From Scylla paramamosain (lineage: Eukaryota; Arthropoda; Malacostraca; Decapoda; Portunidae), in contig NC_087157.1 of the NCBI RefSeq assembly GCF_035594125.1, positions 7,278,501 through 7,342,500 on the forward strand: a stretch of 64,000 nucleotides of DNA, written 5' to 3'. The notes below the pieces were generated by a model. It made no database searches and was not told where the DNA came from. It saw only the letters and a program-made list of their open reading frames with translations. Positions 22,877-37,755 of this stretch are shown piece after piece (position 1 is the first letter of the stretch; every line of letters begins with the position of its first letter). The translations under genes were made by a program, and so were the position numbers.

Positions 22877-23330
22877 GCCATTATTATTATCATTGTTGTT
22901 GTTATTGTTGTATTGATATTCCTCCTCCTCCTCCTCCTCCTCCTCCTCCTCCTCCTCCTCCTCCTCCTCCTCCTCCCCCTCGTCCTCCTCCCCCTTCCAA
23001 TCCTCTTATTGGTTCTTGTTTTTTGTTTTGTTTTTTTTTCTTATCCTCCTATGTTTTCCCCTCCTCCTCCTCCTCCTCCTGGATGAGGATTCTTCTTACA
23101 TTCTTCTTTTATTCCATCATTCCCTCTGTAAGCTCTTTATCACAATCCTCTTTGTCCTTCTTTATCATAATCAAACTTTTGTAGTAATTCATTTAATCCT
23201 CCTCCTCCTCCTCCATTATAGTTTTTCTTTTTCCTTTATGTTTCTTTCTTTTCTTCCTTTTTTCCGTCCTCCCTCCCTCCTCCTCCTTTTTCTCCTGAAG
23301 CTATGTCAAGGTTACATTCTTTAACCAATT
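22530..23330 (+). repeat. Pyrimidine-rich region with (CTC)n, (ATT)n and (CTC)n arrays
   Basis: (CTC)n at about 22680-22710, (ATT)n at 22827-22876, (CTC)n at 22920-22977, and shorter CTC clusters near 23060 and 23200. No gene was recognised. Confidence 0.9.
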
Positions 23331-23807
23331 AATGAAATGGACAAACTAGTCGTAAATTTCTATGTAGTTATCAGAAGAGGAGGAGGAGGAGGAAGAAGAG
23401 GAGGAGAGGTGGTGGATTATATAACACCACATCAGTTAAAAAAAAAAAAATACAGCAAAAATAACGACTCTTTACAAGATTATCTGGGAGAAAAAGTCTT
23501 AATACACAAGTTGGTAAAGAGGAGAGGACTGTAAGAGAGAAGAGTCCTCCTCATCCATCACTGCCCTGAGCTCCCTTTTGGCACGGAGACAGTTGAGAAA
23601 AGTACTAACCAGTGAAAGAAAGAAAAAAAATAGCATAAAATCTCAGAGTATAAGGAATGTTTTTCTTTTCTAATGCTTTTTTCCTCGTATGCTCTCTTGT
23701 CCCAAAACCTGAAAAATGATACGTACACTTTCCGGTAGAAAAAAAAAAACAAGGTAAAGGAAAAAATAAATAAATAAAAAGAGTAACGTAAGAGAAATGT
23801 GGAACTA
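23331..23807. other. Unassigned with a GGA/GAA purine patch
   Basis: A GAGGAGGAGG patch lies at 23375-23408, with an A13 run near 23437. No recognisable gene. Confidence 0.5.
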
Positions 23808-24235
23808 TGTTGGGATGATGAGGGTATGTGGACATGTAGGGATGGTGAGGGATACGAAAATATGTAGGGGAATGTGGAGAAAAGTGGATATGTAGGGATG
23901 GTGTGTACATGTGGTTATGTAGAAATGGTGGGGAGTGTGTGGACATGTAAGGACGCAGGGGATATGAGGATGAGCAGGGATGGTGAGGTTATGTAGAGAT
24001 GGTGAGGATACATAAGCATGGTGTGAGCAACTGGACTGGTAGGAATGATGTATGTATGTATATATGTATGTATGGGTATGTATGGGTATGTATGTATGAT
24101 GAGGGTATGTAGGCGTGTAAGGATGGACTGGGTATGTTAATAAATAAGGATGCTGTAAGTATGTAGAGATGGTATGGCTGTACAGGAATGGTGTGGATAT
24201 GCAGGAATGGTGTGGATACGTAGAAATGGTGGTGA
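23808..24235. repeat. Decayed minisatellite of ATGTAGGGATGGTG-type units
   Basis: Degenerate 18-30-bp units built on ATGT-GGGATG(GTG)AGG recur throughout, with a (GTAT)n patch at 24045-24095. The - strand frame reads as repeated STYPHHPY-like peptides, which shows the periodicity, but the spacing is irregular and I do not consider it a gene. Confidence 0.7.
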
Positions 24236-24483
24236 CCTTGTCTGGTACTCTCAAGACACTAGCATCATTCACCCGGACCTTAATTTCCGCTGAGGGTGCC
24301 GCGGTGACCTACTTCTCCTCGCGGCAGGTTGCACATCACGCAGCTTCCCCGCAGAGAGCAACGGCGCCTTAAATACCGAGGATTGTCACTGTCAGGGCTC
24401 CCAGTTGTCTAGTTCTTCGCAGTTTAAATAAGGGAGTGATGGTTGTGCCGAAGAAACTATTTAATGTTATTTGTTTATCTATA

Positions 24484-24521
<38 letters not shown>

Positions 24522-24522
24522 T
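24484..24522. repeat. (TGTC)n(TATC)n tetranucleotide repeat
   Basis: A short compound run of about 4 TGTC and 5 TATC units. Confidence 0.85.
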
Positions 24523-26448
<1,926 letters not shown>

Positions 26449-26524
26449 CATGTGTGTGAGTGTATCAAACCTTTTTAAAAGCAAAAAATTATAGCAATCT
26501 CGAATTCCTCAATGCATTACAGTA

Positions 26525-26555
<31 letters not shown>
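26525..26555. repeat. (CA)15 microsatellite
   Basis: A perfect CA run. Confidence 0.95.
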
Positions 26556-26557
<2 letters not shown>

Positions 26558-26715
26558 AAAACACAGTACAACAGACAATACATATATACAACACTCAGGG
26601 CTCCTAACACAATTTCCAGGAGCCATCCCTTGACTGACACTTTCCCAACACACAGAAGCATCGAGGCACGTCACAAGTTTTGAAATATTATGCCCTCAAG
26701 TTTTCCTCTTTAACA

Positions 26716-27224
<509 letters not shown>

Positions 27225-27263
27225 CCTTAATGCTTTCGGAGTAATTTTTCAGTAGTATTATTA

Positions 27264-27264
<1 letters not shown>

Positions 27265-27309
<45 letters not shown>
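27265..27309. repeat. (CA)n microsatellite
   Basis: A perfect CA run. A T18 homopolymer follows at about 27444-27461. Confidence 0.95.
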
Positions 27310-27311
<2 letters not shown>

Positions 27312-27508
27312 AAGCACGCACGAAAGCACGCACGCACACAAGAAAGCCACGGCCAAAAGCAGCCAAAAATTCAGTTCTCCAGTCTGGAAGGAAGAAAAGA
27401 GGCAAAGAAAATTACAGCCGTGCAGAAAAATTTAATTAAAGATTTTTTTTTTTTTTTTTTTAGTCAGACGCGTGTCTCTGCATAGTGGCAACCAGTGAAA
27501 AGTGTACT

Positions 27509-28851
<1,343 letters not shown>

Positions 28852-28938
28852 CTACAGTGGTGATTGGCTGGGTTTTCAAGAGTGTTTCTCCTGCTAATAA
28901 TGTAGAAATTTCAATAATCTGACACTTGAACCATAAAG
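28852..28938 (-). repeat. Dispersed repeat DR1, partial copy
   Basis: The reverse complement matches 52728-52810: TATGGTTC-AGTG-CAGATTA ... ATTTCTAC-TTATTA-CAG ... AACACTCTTGA-AA-CC-GCCAATCA. Identity is roughly 75% by eye. Confidence 0.75.
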
Positions 28939-29063
28939 AAAAAAAAAACATAATTGAAAATCCGTGCAACTTTAACTATAGTCTTCTGCATGTAGTAGAG
29001 GTGAGGCGCAAAATTGTTTCAGAAAATGGTCGTATACATACATCCGCCATCCCTTTCACTCAT

Positions 29064-29111
29064 AAACATAAACATAAACACAAACACAAACACACACACA
29101 CACACACACAC
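29064..29111. repeat. (AAACAT/AAACAC)n then (CA)n
   Basis: A short hexanucleotide run grades into a CA run, which looks like a CA array being born from, or decaying into, a hexamer. Confidence 0.85.
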
Positions 29112-29330
29112 TGCAAATGACACACATATACAGAGGTAATTTTCAAACTGTCGCAAAACTGGACGCACTGTGTATGTAGGTACTACTTCCTCTTTAAGAC
29201 TGTTCGACGCGCCAGTCCTCACAAGCTTAAAGAATCTAATGACACAAAGGAGACTCAAGTGCCTCATGGAAAACTGCTAACTGCTCCCGAGTTTTGAGAA
29301 GCCTCGTGAATGAGACTGCGTGGTGTAATC

Positions 29331-29474
29331 TGTGACGAGAAAGCGGAGTGTAGTAAGAAGTAATAGTGATAGTGATACTGTGACGGTAAAAGGGAATATG
29401 GTGACTACGAGTAATAATAGAAATGCTGTGACGGTGTAGCGGAGTGTACTGAGTAAGGATGGTGATACTGACGA
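29331..29474. repeat. Three-unit 48-bp tandem repeat
   Basis: TGTGACG starts units at 29331, 29379 and 29427, exactly 48 bp apart. Each unit contains GCGGAGTGTA-like and AGTAATA-TGATA-like blocks. Because 48 is a multiple of 3, the - strand reads as three 16-residue peptides (YTPL-RHSI type). Confidence 0.8.
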
Positions 29475-30189
29475 TGATGATTACAATAAACACGATGACG
29501 ACGAGTATGATGAATTGCTCGAGGGATGATCATTAGATTATGCAAAAAATAAGCGCTGGCAGGCGGGATGTTTTCAAACCGTCAGCAAGCTTCTAGTAAG
29601 TCAGCCGGAAGCATTCAGTGTCACAATGTTTCACAAAGGCATAGTGACGCATACCACTCTGCGATATGTAATTGCTTGGCATGGGAGGTTTTGTCGATGT
29701 GGCATTGGTTGTGGTTACTCGATTGTCTTTTGGTAAATGTTTAAGATGTTTAAGTGTAGTCGGGCTAGCGGTGAACCGATAGCGGTGGCGGTTGTTTGTG
29801 ACCTTGGTACTTTTAGTGGCTTCATAAAGGCTTACAGACTTGACAGGGACTTGTTCTTGCGATACTGATGTATGTGTTGGGTTCTTATCCCGCAGCTGCC
29901 ACCAATGTAAACTGACTAGAGTTAAGCTCATTTTGGTTAATTATCATTGCACATACTGTCATGACTCTGCATGCAATCTTGTTAGCGCGAAGCAAGGTGT
30001 GCTCTGCGGTGAGTTGTCTGCAGCTTGTGTGGCGAGCTAGTGGTGCAAGCAATGTGTGTGTTGAGATAATGAGTCTCACGGCCACGGTTTAACTGCTTGC
30101 TCCTCGAGAGATGGCCTCGCTACATACTCGTAGAAGCAATTATCGTAAGCAAACGCTAAGTTAGTTGCGGTTCTCACGCCTGCCCACCC

Positions 30190-30192
<3 letters not shown>
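29475..30192. other. Unassigned complex sequence
   Basis: Open frames up to 112 codons on the - strand (29593-29931) show no motif that I recognise. Confidence 0.45.

Positions 30193-30266
<74 letters not shown>
30193..30266. repeat. (TC)37 microsatellite
   Basis: A perfect TC run. 30267-31109 is unassigned, A-rich at about 30690-30800. Confidence 0.96.
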
Positions 30267-30269
<3 letters not shown>

Positions 30270-31107
30270 CTCTTCCCCACATTTCCATCGATAAGGTGTC
30301 CCCATGCGGCTTCCTGCGGGTCGGCGTCTCTTCCTCTCCAGCGGCCGCCTCATGACAGCCAATATTGGGGTCGCCAGCACCGCTCCCACACACGCGTCCT
30401 CACAGCACCGCAACTTTTCTTTTATTTATCTTATTCATTTCTACTATCAAGGAACACGCTCTCCTATCCACCTTCCCACATTGAACTCCTTTTCCGTACT
30501 ACCACTTGTGTCCACTCATAAGGTAGAATTTGCAAACAAGAAAAGGAAGGTGAAGTTACTAAGGTGAAATTAATTGCTACCAGATGCTAACACGTATGAA
30601 ATTACAAGTACACTGCTAAATTTACATCGTTTGGAAGCGAAGATGTTTCAAATTAACCACAACGAATTCCTGAAAGTAAAGAACCATGGACACTTCCCAG
30701 AAAAAAATAAATAAAATAAAATAAAGAAAAATATAAATAAAGAAACAGAGGCGATAAAACTCAATAAATATATCAAAGAAAAAAATCATTAGCCTTGTTC
30801 CTTTCCTTATCCTTTCAGTGTCGAAGTCTCAATAACTGCTTATTAGTACCTAGTAAAGTTATTCCGTCTCAAGATGCACCAGCATCGGCTTTCGTGTAGT
30901 TCAAGATTATTCTTTAACTAAGTAACAACAGATTTTCATGCCTTCCTTTTCTACTACGAGCATGATAATCCCTCCTGACCATTTGCTAGAAGCACGTTGC
31001 AGGAGAGATAAGAGAGCAAAAGAGCATTTTTTCCCCTATCCGTTTCTCTCTCATTTGATTTGGAATATGAGCAGAGTCAGTACTTGAAAATATATCCACA
31101 TTAAGCT

Positions 31108-31214
<107 letters not shown>

Positions 31215-31513
31215 AGGAGTGCCGGTCAATGGCAAAAAATAAGTAAAATAAAAGAAATAAATAGGAACAAACGCACATCACACCGCTCCCAAAACAAACA
31301 AAAGTACAGGAACCAAGATGACCAATTTTAGCCAATTTACACGCTGGAAAGTCTTTCAGTATCTGTTCTTGGTATGTATTTCGCAATACTCCTTCTCTCC
31401 CTGCTTGTCCTCTTCCGGATCCTACCAGCCCACCAATCTCCCGACCGTCACTCACATCATATCACACAGCATCTTTACCCGCTTCCCTTTATCTCTTATA
31501 TGCAATGCGTGCC

Positions 31514-31637
<124 letters not shown>

Positions 31638-31891
31638 GAGTCTCATTGTATTTATGGTGATAATCATCATGATTTGCGCTTCATGAAAAGTAATTCTTCA
31701 TTAAGGTCCTTTTATATAAATTATGATTATGTATATTAAAGTCTTCCAGCGCGTCACTGTCCTCTTAATCTATTTTCTCATTTCATTTCCTTTGTCGTAA
31801 TCAACTTATTCACGCCCTGAAGTTTTGACACATTTTCTTTTCACGTCGCCAAACTTTTTCTCTCTTTTTTTCAGTTTTCTTTTAAGCTGCT

Positions 31892-32011
<120 letters not shown>

Positions 32012-32090
32012 GATGTAGTATATTTATCAAACCACTGGAATTATGAAAACATCCTTGAAAACATCTATAACATCTACTACAACGTAGCAG
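32012..32090 (-). repeat. Dispersed repeat DR1, partial copy
   Basis: TATGAAAACATCCTTGAAAAC (32038-32058) is nearly identical to the core at 58237-58262, with weaker similarity on both sides (GATG-AGTAT-TTTAT). It starts directly at the end of a (TC)n array. Confidence 0.65.
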
Positions 32091-32791
32091 ACAGTTGCAG
32101 AGACAAGGCAGCAGTGTGTTTGAGGATACAAGTTGAGAATTGTTTCCTTCCTTAACTAAATAGCATGAGGGAAAGGATACTAGAAAATTTATTGTATAGC
32201 TTCCTTGCTAGTATAATCACTTAATTTAATCATTCATTTTTATTTACTATTTTTATTTAATTCATTTAAAAAGAAGCCAACTGACAAAGCTATTTCCGAA
32301 AAGAAATCTGAGGAGGAAAACCAAGAGACACGAGCAACTGAGTTTCTGGGGTGTCTTGACGCTCCCTTTTTAAACAACTGAATTCGCTGACAGGAGAAAA
32401 AACAAAAACAGGAACAGTTTTCCAGAGTTTATGAATATTCAGTGTGTTATTAACTGTGATGAAAGAGACAAAGACGCTAAAAGGAAAGTATTTTGAAGGC
32501 ATAATGATGAGATTTCTCTAAAAGCACTCGACACATTTTTTACCTTTTAATTCAGTGCATTTTATTGTGAAATTATACACAGACTTAAATTTTACTTTTA
32601 ATTAGGTGCACTTCATTGGGAAACTCAACGCAAACGTAAATGATACAATAAATTTTCAGTACAAAATAGTACCTATCACTGTTACTAATGTGAGGGAACG
32701 AGGAAAGCAGAACATATACAGCCCTCAATCAGGCAAACCGAACTCGTTGACTAAAATACATATTGTCAGCCCACATTTCACAGTCATTAGC
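32091..32791. other. Unassigned AT-rich sequence
   Basis: No gene or repeat was recognised. Confidence 0.5.
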
Positions 32792-33013
32792 TTAACCCTT
32801 TGACAGCTAATAACAGGGTGATAAATTATTACCTCATTTGAGTAACCTTTAATGACATTACACATCAAAAGCATGACTAGAGGCACTAAAAAATTCGAAA
32901 TACAAAACTATGCGAACGTTCCCTCTGGTGACATTGGCGCCTTTCAAAACTACTCTAAACTTGCACCTGAACATTTCATTAACCTTCAGAAGTCATGGCA
33001 GTCAGAGGGTTAA
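32792..33013. mobile_element. piggyBac-like MITE (non-autonomous, ~214 bp plus TTAA flanks)
   Basis: TTAA at 32792-32795 and 33010-33013 flanks terminal inverted repeats CCCTTTGACAGCT (32796-32808) and GGCAGTCAGAGGG (32997-33009); 10 of 13 positions pair. TTAA target duplication with CCC-starting termini is the signature of the piggyBac superfamily. The element is too short to encode a transposase. A diverged copy of the same length lies at 12866-13082. The superfamily assignment is inferred from termini alone. Confidence 0.7.
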
Positions 33014-33178
33014 CAAGACCAGCTAACACCACCTTGCAGCTGCTAATTAGCGCGCAGCAGGTGTGTCTGCACGAACAAGGAAACCATTTGCACGAATTCA
33101 GAACTAAATTGGCTTCTGTTTGGGAACCTCTTATCTGTTTATCTGTTTTTACTTATTTAACTCATATTTATTTCATTT

Positions 33179-33312
33179 ACTTATTTTTATTTACTTTATC
33201 TATTTATTTATTACCAGTTTTTGTTTGCTTTTATTTATCTACTTATTTTTATTTACTTTATCTATTTATTTATTACCAGTTTTATTTGCTTTTATTTATC
33301 TACTTATTTTTG
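33179..33312. repeat. 62-bp tandem repeat, ~2.1 units
   Basis: ACTTATTTTTATTTACTTTA recurs at 33179 and 33241, with a partial third start at 33302. Units are nearly identical apart from a TTTTTG/TTTTA difference. Confidence 0.9.
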
Positions 33313-34112
33313 GTGGGGAGGAGCGTCAGATTAGTTTGCTTCTTTTCCGTTTTTGTGCTCCTGGTCTGCCAAGAATCAATAACTAGCCTTTGTCTTCCTG
33401 TTAGCGTGGGAGTGCTTCTTTACAAATACTACGGATACATTGTGTTCAACTCTATTCTCGTGTATACAATCTATCGCTCAGATTTCGTTTAGTTCTCGAA
33501 TACAAAAAAATAAGACGAACTTCTCTTCATTCGGGTATATTAATGTAGCATCGTGACTCCTTTTCGTTCAGTTTTGTAAAAGTTATTTCCAACTCGGCTT
33601 CTCTTGACTAGGATTAAAAAATAAGTCTTAAATCAGCTTAATTCTTGTAAAAAAAAAGTAGCGATCTAACTCCTTTAAACTTCCAAACATAACAGACATT
33701 TTTAACCATAATTTAAGCAACTTTTTTTCAGCACATACTACGGCATAAAAAAAACGTTTATCATACATTAACCCTTTAACAACAACATCCTGAATAAACA
33801 TCCCCATTGACAAACAAAATTTTTATCAATCCAAAACTTCAGAGAAACCTTTAAAGAGCAATACCTCCTGAATATATTACAGTAGATGAAAACAATTATT
33901 TTTAAGACCTTTTCAAATCTAATAGCTTTCCTTCTCTCGGTAGAAACGTAATAACATGTTTAGATAATAGAATTCTCTCGTTTCCTCGTCATTACAAGGA
34001 AGGGGTTAGTGCTCGCCTTTATCAGGTGTCCCACAAACCTAATTGCCGAGTCAGATTTCCCAGAATGATTTCACTTCTCGATGATAATTTGCAAAGTGGG
34101 TCATATGAGCCG
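33313..34112. other. Unassigned AT-rich sequence
   Basis: No gene recognised. A TTAACCCTTTAAC motif at 33768 resembles the MITE terminus, but no partner end was found. Confidence 0.45.
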
Positions 34113-34176
34113 TGTGTGTGTGTGTGTGTGTGTGTGGGCGGTGGGGTAGTGGGGATGGTGGAGGAATGGAGTTTTG

Positions 34177-34265
<89 letters not shown>

Positions 34266-34328
34266 CTGGCAGTACCTGTTCACTCTCTCACCTTCAACCG
34301 ACAAAATAAAGTTACTCGATGGATGGAA

Positions 34329-34414
<86 letters not shown>

Positions 34415-34428
34415 AATCTATCTATCTA
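34113..34428. repeat. (GT)n, (TC)n, (TC)n(TATC)n cluster
   Basis: GT run 34113-34136, TC runs 34181-34263 and 34332-34403, the last grading into TATC units to 34428. The intervening 34137-34180 is G-rich. Confidence 0.95.
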
Positions 34429-35090
34429 ACCCCCCTCCTCTTGTTCCCATCTCTCATTCCCTTCGTTCGCCTGCCAAAGCCCATCAGTTCTTCCTAATTG
34501 GCCGGCTAACAAACTCCAGTGCTCCATTTCCACAGGTGGGAGCAGAAATCATTATCCCAAATTCAGAGAAAACGAGTGCGAGGAATTTCTTGAGGTGTTC
34601 TTACAATTTTACGAAGCGTAACTGGTGAGGTTTTCATATTTCTTCCGCCTTTCCCTTGCCTCTAATATTCCCCACTCTCTCTCTCCTCTCTAGTCTAGTG
34701 CTGTAAGAAAGAAGCAACGGGAAGCAATCATGAGAGATAGTGAAAAGCATGAGAAGAGCCAAGTGCCGCAACAAGAGAAATAAAATTAGTGAACTTTCTT
34801 AACTGGAAGGAAAAGTAAATGAAAATACTACCAATAATCATCGCCACTATTTTCTTATTATTTGTTTTCTCTTTCTTACGAGCACAGCAAATGCCACAAC
34901 ACACGAAAGAAGTTTAAAGAAAAGTTTAATATATCTTCAAAGCTAGACACACGAACGAAAACAAAAATGACAATAACAATATTCGTCGCATCGTTAAATG
35001 TGCAATTCCATTCTTTGTTTTTTCTCCCTTCCTTCTTTTTCCCCTGTCAAGTTCCAGTGGCAGCTTCAATATCATTTTTTTCAATTTTCT
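34429..35090. other. Unassigned sequence
   Basis: No gene or repeat recognised. Confidence 0.45.
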
Positions 35091-35140
35091 CACGATTCCA
35101 GGATGACATTTTGCTGCCCGTTCGTTCAGCCTTCCTGTAC

Positions 35141-35223
<83 letters not shown>

Positions 35224-35304
35224 TCTGCCACGTTTCACCTTCCTTTGTTTTCATTTTACCTTTCTTTTCCATTCTACTTGCAGTTCTAGATGACATTTTG
35301 CTAT

Positions 35305-35575
35305 CATTCGCTCAACCTTCCTTTTCCTGTACTATCCCAATGTCATTCGTTCAATCTTCCTTTTCCTATACTATCCCACTGTCATTCGTTCAACCTTCCT
35401 TTTCCTGTACTATCCCACTGTCATTCGTTCAACCTTCCTTTTCCCGTACTATCCCACTGTCATTCGTTCAACCTTCCTTTTCCTGTACTATCCCACTGTC
35501 ATTCGTTCAACCTTCCTTTTCCTGTACTATTCCACTGTCATTCGTTCAACCTTCCTTTTCCTGTACTATCCCAAA
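35305..35575. repeat. 39-bp minisatellite, seven units
   Basis: CATTCGTTCAACC begins units at 35305, 35344, 35383, 35422, 35461, 35500 and 35539, spaced exactly 39 bp apart with only a few substitutions. Because 39 = 13 codons, two + frames stay open and read as 13-residue repeats (SFVQPSFSCTIPL type). The homogeneity points to recent expansion or gene conversion. Confidence 0.96.
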
Positions 35576-35672
35576 CACTTTTCCTTCTCTTTCCTTTTCG
35601 CTCTGTCACGTTTTACCTTCCCGTATGTTAATTTTACCCACATTCTCATTAAAATTCATGGGGTGTGATATT

Positions 35673-35790
35673 GTTGTCCACGAGACTATCCCTTTCCACC
35701 AGGGAGCGACGGAGCTGAGAGTGTGAATGATGTGTGAATGAGTGCCTGGTGCTTTGTCTGGACCACCCGGTGTAGGACTGCCGACCTGGT
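35673..35790 (+). repeat. Dispersed repeat DR2, copy 1
   Basis: Matches 52536-52648 in order: CCACGAGA-T-TCCCTTTCCAC, AGAGTGTGAATG, GTG-CTTGTCTGGA-CACCC and GGA-TGCCG-CCTG. Identity is roughly 75% by eye. No open frame or tRNA-like promoter box was seen. Confidence 0.75.
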
Positions 35791-35929
35791 ATATATAGAC
35801 AGACAGACTTGCAATTCATGGATGACACTTTTTCGCTTGCCATTTGTTCAGCCTGCTTTTGCCATCCCAACCTGAAGTCACAAGCACCTTTCGATTCGGG
35901 TGACAAGTACGAAAGTGAAAGAGAGACTG

Positions 35930-36341
35930 GTTGACGCGCCTCAGAGTGGAGTACAAAGGAGATGGTGGAAGAGAAGACAGAGGTTATGGGATGGAAAAAG
36001 AGAACAGGATGAGTGAGAGAAAGGAAGAGCAGACCGGGAAAGATGACAAAGAACATTAAGGAAGAAGAGAAGCTAAAAAGACGTGTAACAGGAAAGAATG
36101 ACGAGGGATGGTGCAAGGATGGAAGGACAAAAGGATAAATAACAAAGAAAATGAGCAGTAGGAGGAAAAGAGGATACAAAAGGAGAGATAGAGGTAATGA
36201 AAAGAAGGGAAGAAAAGAGGAAAATGAGGAAATACGCGGGAAGAGGAAAGGTGCTGAGGAGGAGGAGGAAATGAGGCAGGAAAGGAAAGTAAAAGAAAAA
36301 TGGGTAAGTAGGAGGAGGAGGAGGAAGAGGAGGAGGAAAGC
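35930..36341 (+). other. Purine-rich approach to the second (AAG)n array
   Basis: A/G-rich from about 35900, with GAGGAGGAGGAAG patches at 36256 and 36310-36337. No gene recognised. Confidence 0.55.
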
Positions 36342-37147
36342 AAGAAGAAGAAGAAGAAGAAGAAGAAGAAGAAGAAGAAGAAGAAGAAGAAGAAGAAGAA
36401 GAAGAAGAAGAAGAAGAAGAAGAAGAAGAAGAAGAAGAAGAAGAAGAAGAAGAAGAAGAAGAAGAAGAAGAAGAAGAAGAAGAAGAAGAAGAAGAAGAAG
36501 AAGAAGAAGAAGAAGAAGAAGAAGAAGAAGAAGAAGAAGAAGAAGAAGAAGAAGAAGAAGAAGAAGAAGAAGAAGAAGAAGAAGAAGAAGAAGAAGAAGA
36601 AGAAGAAGAAGAAGAAGAAGAAGAAGAAGAAGAAGAAGAAGAAGAAGAAGAAGAAGAAGAAGAAGAAGAAGAAGAAGAAGAAGAAGAAGAAGAAGAAGAA
36701 GAAGAAGAAGAAGAAGAAGAAGAAGAAGAAGAAGAAGAAGAAGAAGAAGAAGAAGAAGAAGAAGAAGAAGAAGAAGAAGAAGAAGAAGAAGAAGAAGAAG
36801 AAGAAGAAGAAGAAGAAGAAGAAGAAGAAGAAGAAGAAGAAGAAGAAGAAGAAGAAGAAGAAGAAGAAGAAGAAGAAGAAGAAGAAGAAGAAGAAGAAGA
36901 AGAAGAAGAAGAAGAAGAAGAAGAAGAAGAAGAAGAAGAAGAAGAAGAAGAAGAAGAAGAAGAAGAAGAAGAAGAAGAAGAAGAAGAAGAAGAAGAAGAA
37001 GAAGAAGAAGAAGAAGAAGAAGAAGAAGAAGAAGAAGAAGAAGAAGAAGAAGAAGAAGAAGAAGAAGAAGAAGAAGAAGAAGAAGAAGAAGAAGAAGAAG
37101 AAGAAGAAGAAGAAGAAGAAGAAGAAGAAGAAGAAGAAGAAGAAGAA
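36342..37147. repeat. (AAG)n array, 806 bp, ~268 units
   Basis: Uninterrupted AAG periodicity, in the same orientation as the 16.5-17.9 kb array. It produces spurious poly-Arg (+) and poly-Phe (-) frames. The right flank continues as (GAT)n (37153-37168) and (GGA)n (37214-37239). No direct repeat flanks were seen. Confidence 0.97.
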
Positions 37148-37274
37148 CTTAAGATGATGATGATGATGACGATGATGAAGACGAAGATAATAGAGAAAAA
37201 AGAAGAAAAAGAAGGAGGAGGAGGAGGAGGAGGAGGAGGACAGCCTTAACGGAAATACCTTTAAGTTATACACA

Positions 37275-37279
<5 letters not shown>

Positions 37280-37329
<50 letters not shown>
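37280..37329. repeat. (GA)25 microsatellite
   Basis: A perfect GA run. 37330-37677 is unassigned with a GCC-rich patch at about 37400-37425. Confidence 0.96.
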
Positions 37330-37333
<4 letters not shown>

Positions 37334-37675
37334 CAAACATGATAAAGCGATTCAATGAAAAGTTTTTGTTCGGGGGAGGGATATTGCGTTGTGTCTCCGC
37401 AGCCGCCTCGCCGCCGCCGCCACGCAAGCAAGCAGTCTGTAGGTATGAAGCATGCGGGGACGGAAAACAAGAAGCCATAATCCAACTGAGCAACATTTGA
37501 AATATCATGTCCTTGTGCCTCTCTTCGTGAATAAAAAGAGGAGGAGGAGGAAAAGGAAGGAGAAGAGGCAAAGGCAAAGTAAGGTGAAGAAGACACAAGA
37601 AAACACGTTCAATTTACTCACAAATTATTTCAGAAAACTCTCATACCTAAACCTACTTAAGAATTCTTTGTGTAG

Positions 37676-37678
<3 letters not shown>

Positions 37679-37752
<74 letters not shown>
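37679..37752. repeat. (TC)37 microsatellite
   Basis: A perfect TC run. The following 37753-38660 is unassigned, C/T-rich from 38130 to 38560. Confidence 0.96.

Positions 37753-37755
<3 letters not shown>

Larger units (their letters stand above)
35091..35870. repeat. Nested tandem repeat: larger unit with embedded (TC)n and a 39-bp array
   Basis: A block GATGACATTTTGCT-C-TTCGTTCA-CCTTCC recurs at about 35102, 35290 and 35820. A second block GCTCTG-CACGTTT-ACCTTCC recurs at about 35222 and 35600. The first interval contains (TC)38 (35146-35221) and the second contains the 39-bp minisatellite. Three rounds of duplication at different scales are therefore visible. Confidence 0.75.

Noticed and set aside
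33768..33784. Third MITE copy, based on TTAACCCTTTAAC
   Set aside because: Only one end resembles the family. No partner terminus or interior similarity was found on either side.
35305..35575. CRISPR-like array
   Set aside because: Units are directly adjacent 39-bp repeats with no unique spacers, in a eukaryotic context.
34998..35726. 242-codon frame with 13-residue repeats
   Set aside because: The repeat period of 39 bp keeps more than one frame open, it includes a (TC)n run, and the peptide matches no repeat-protein family I know.
36056..37336. Poly-Phe and poly-Arg frames over the second AAG array
   Set aside because: Same artefact as at 16.5-17.9 kb.
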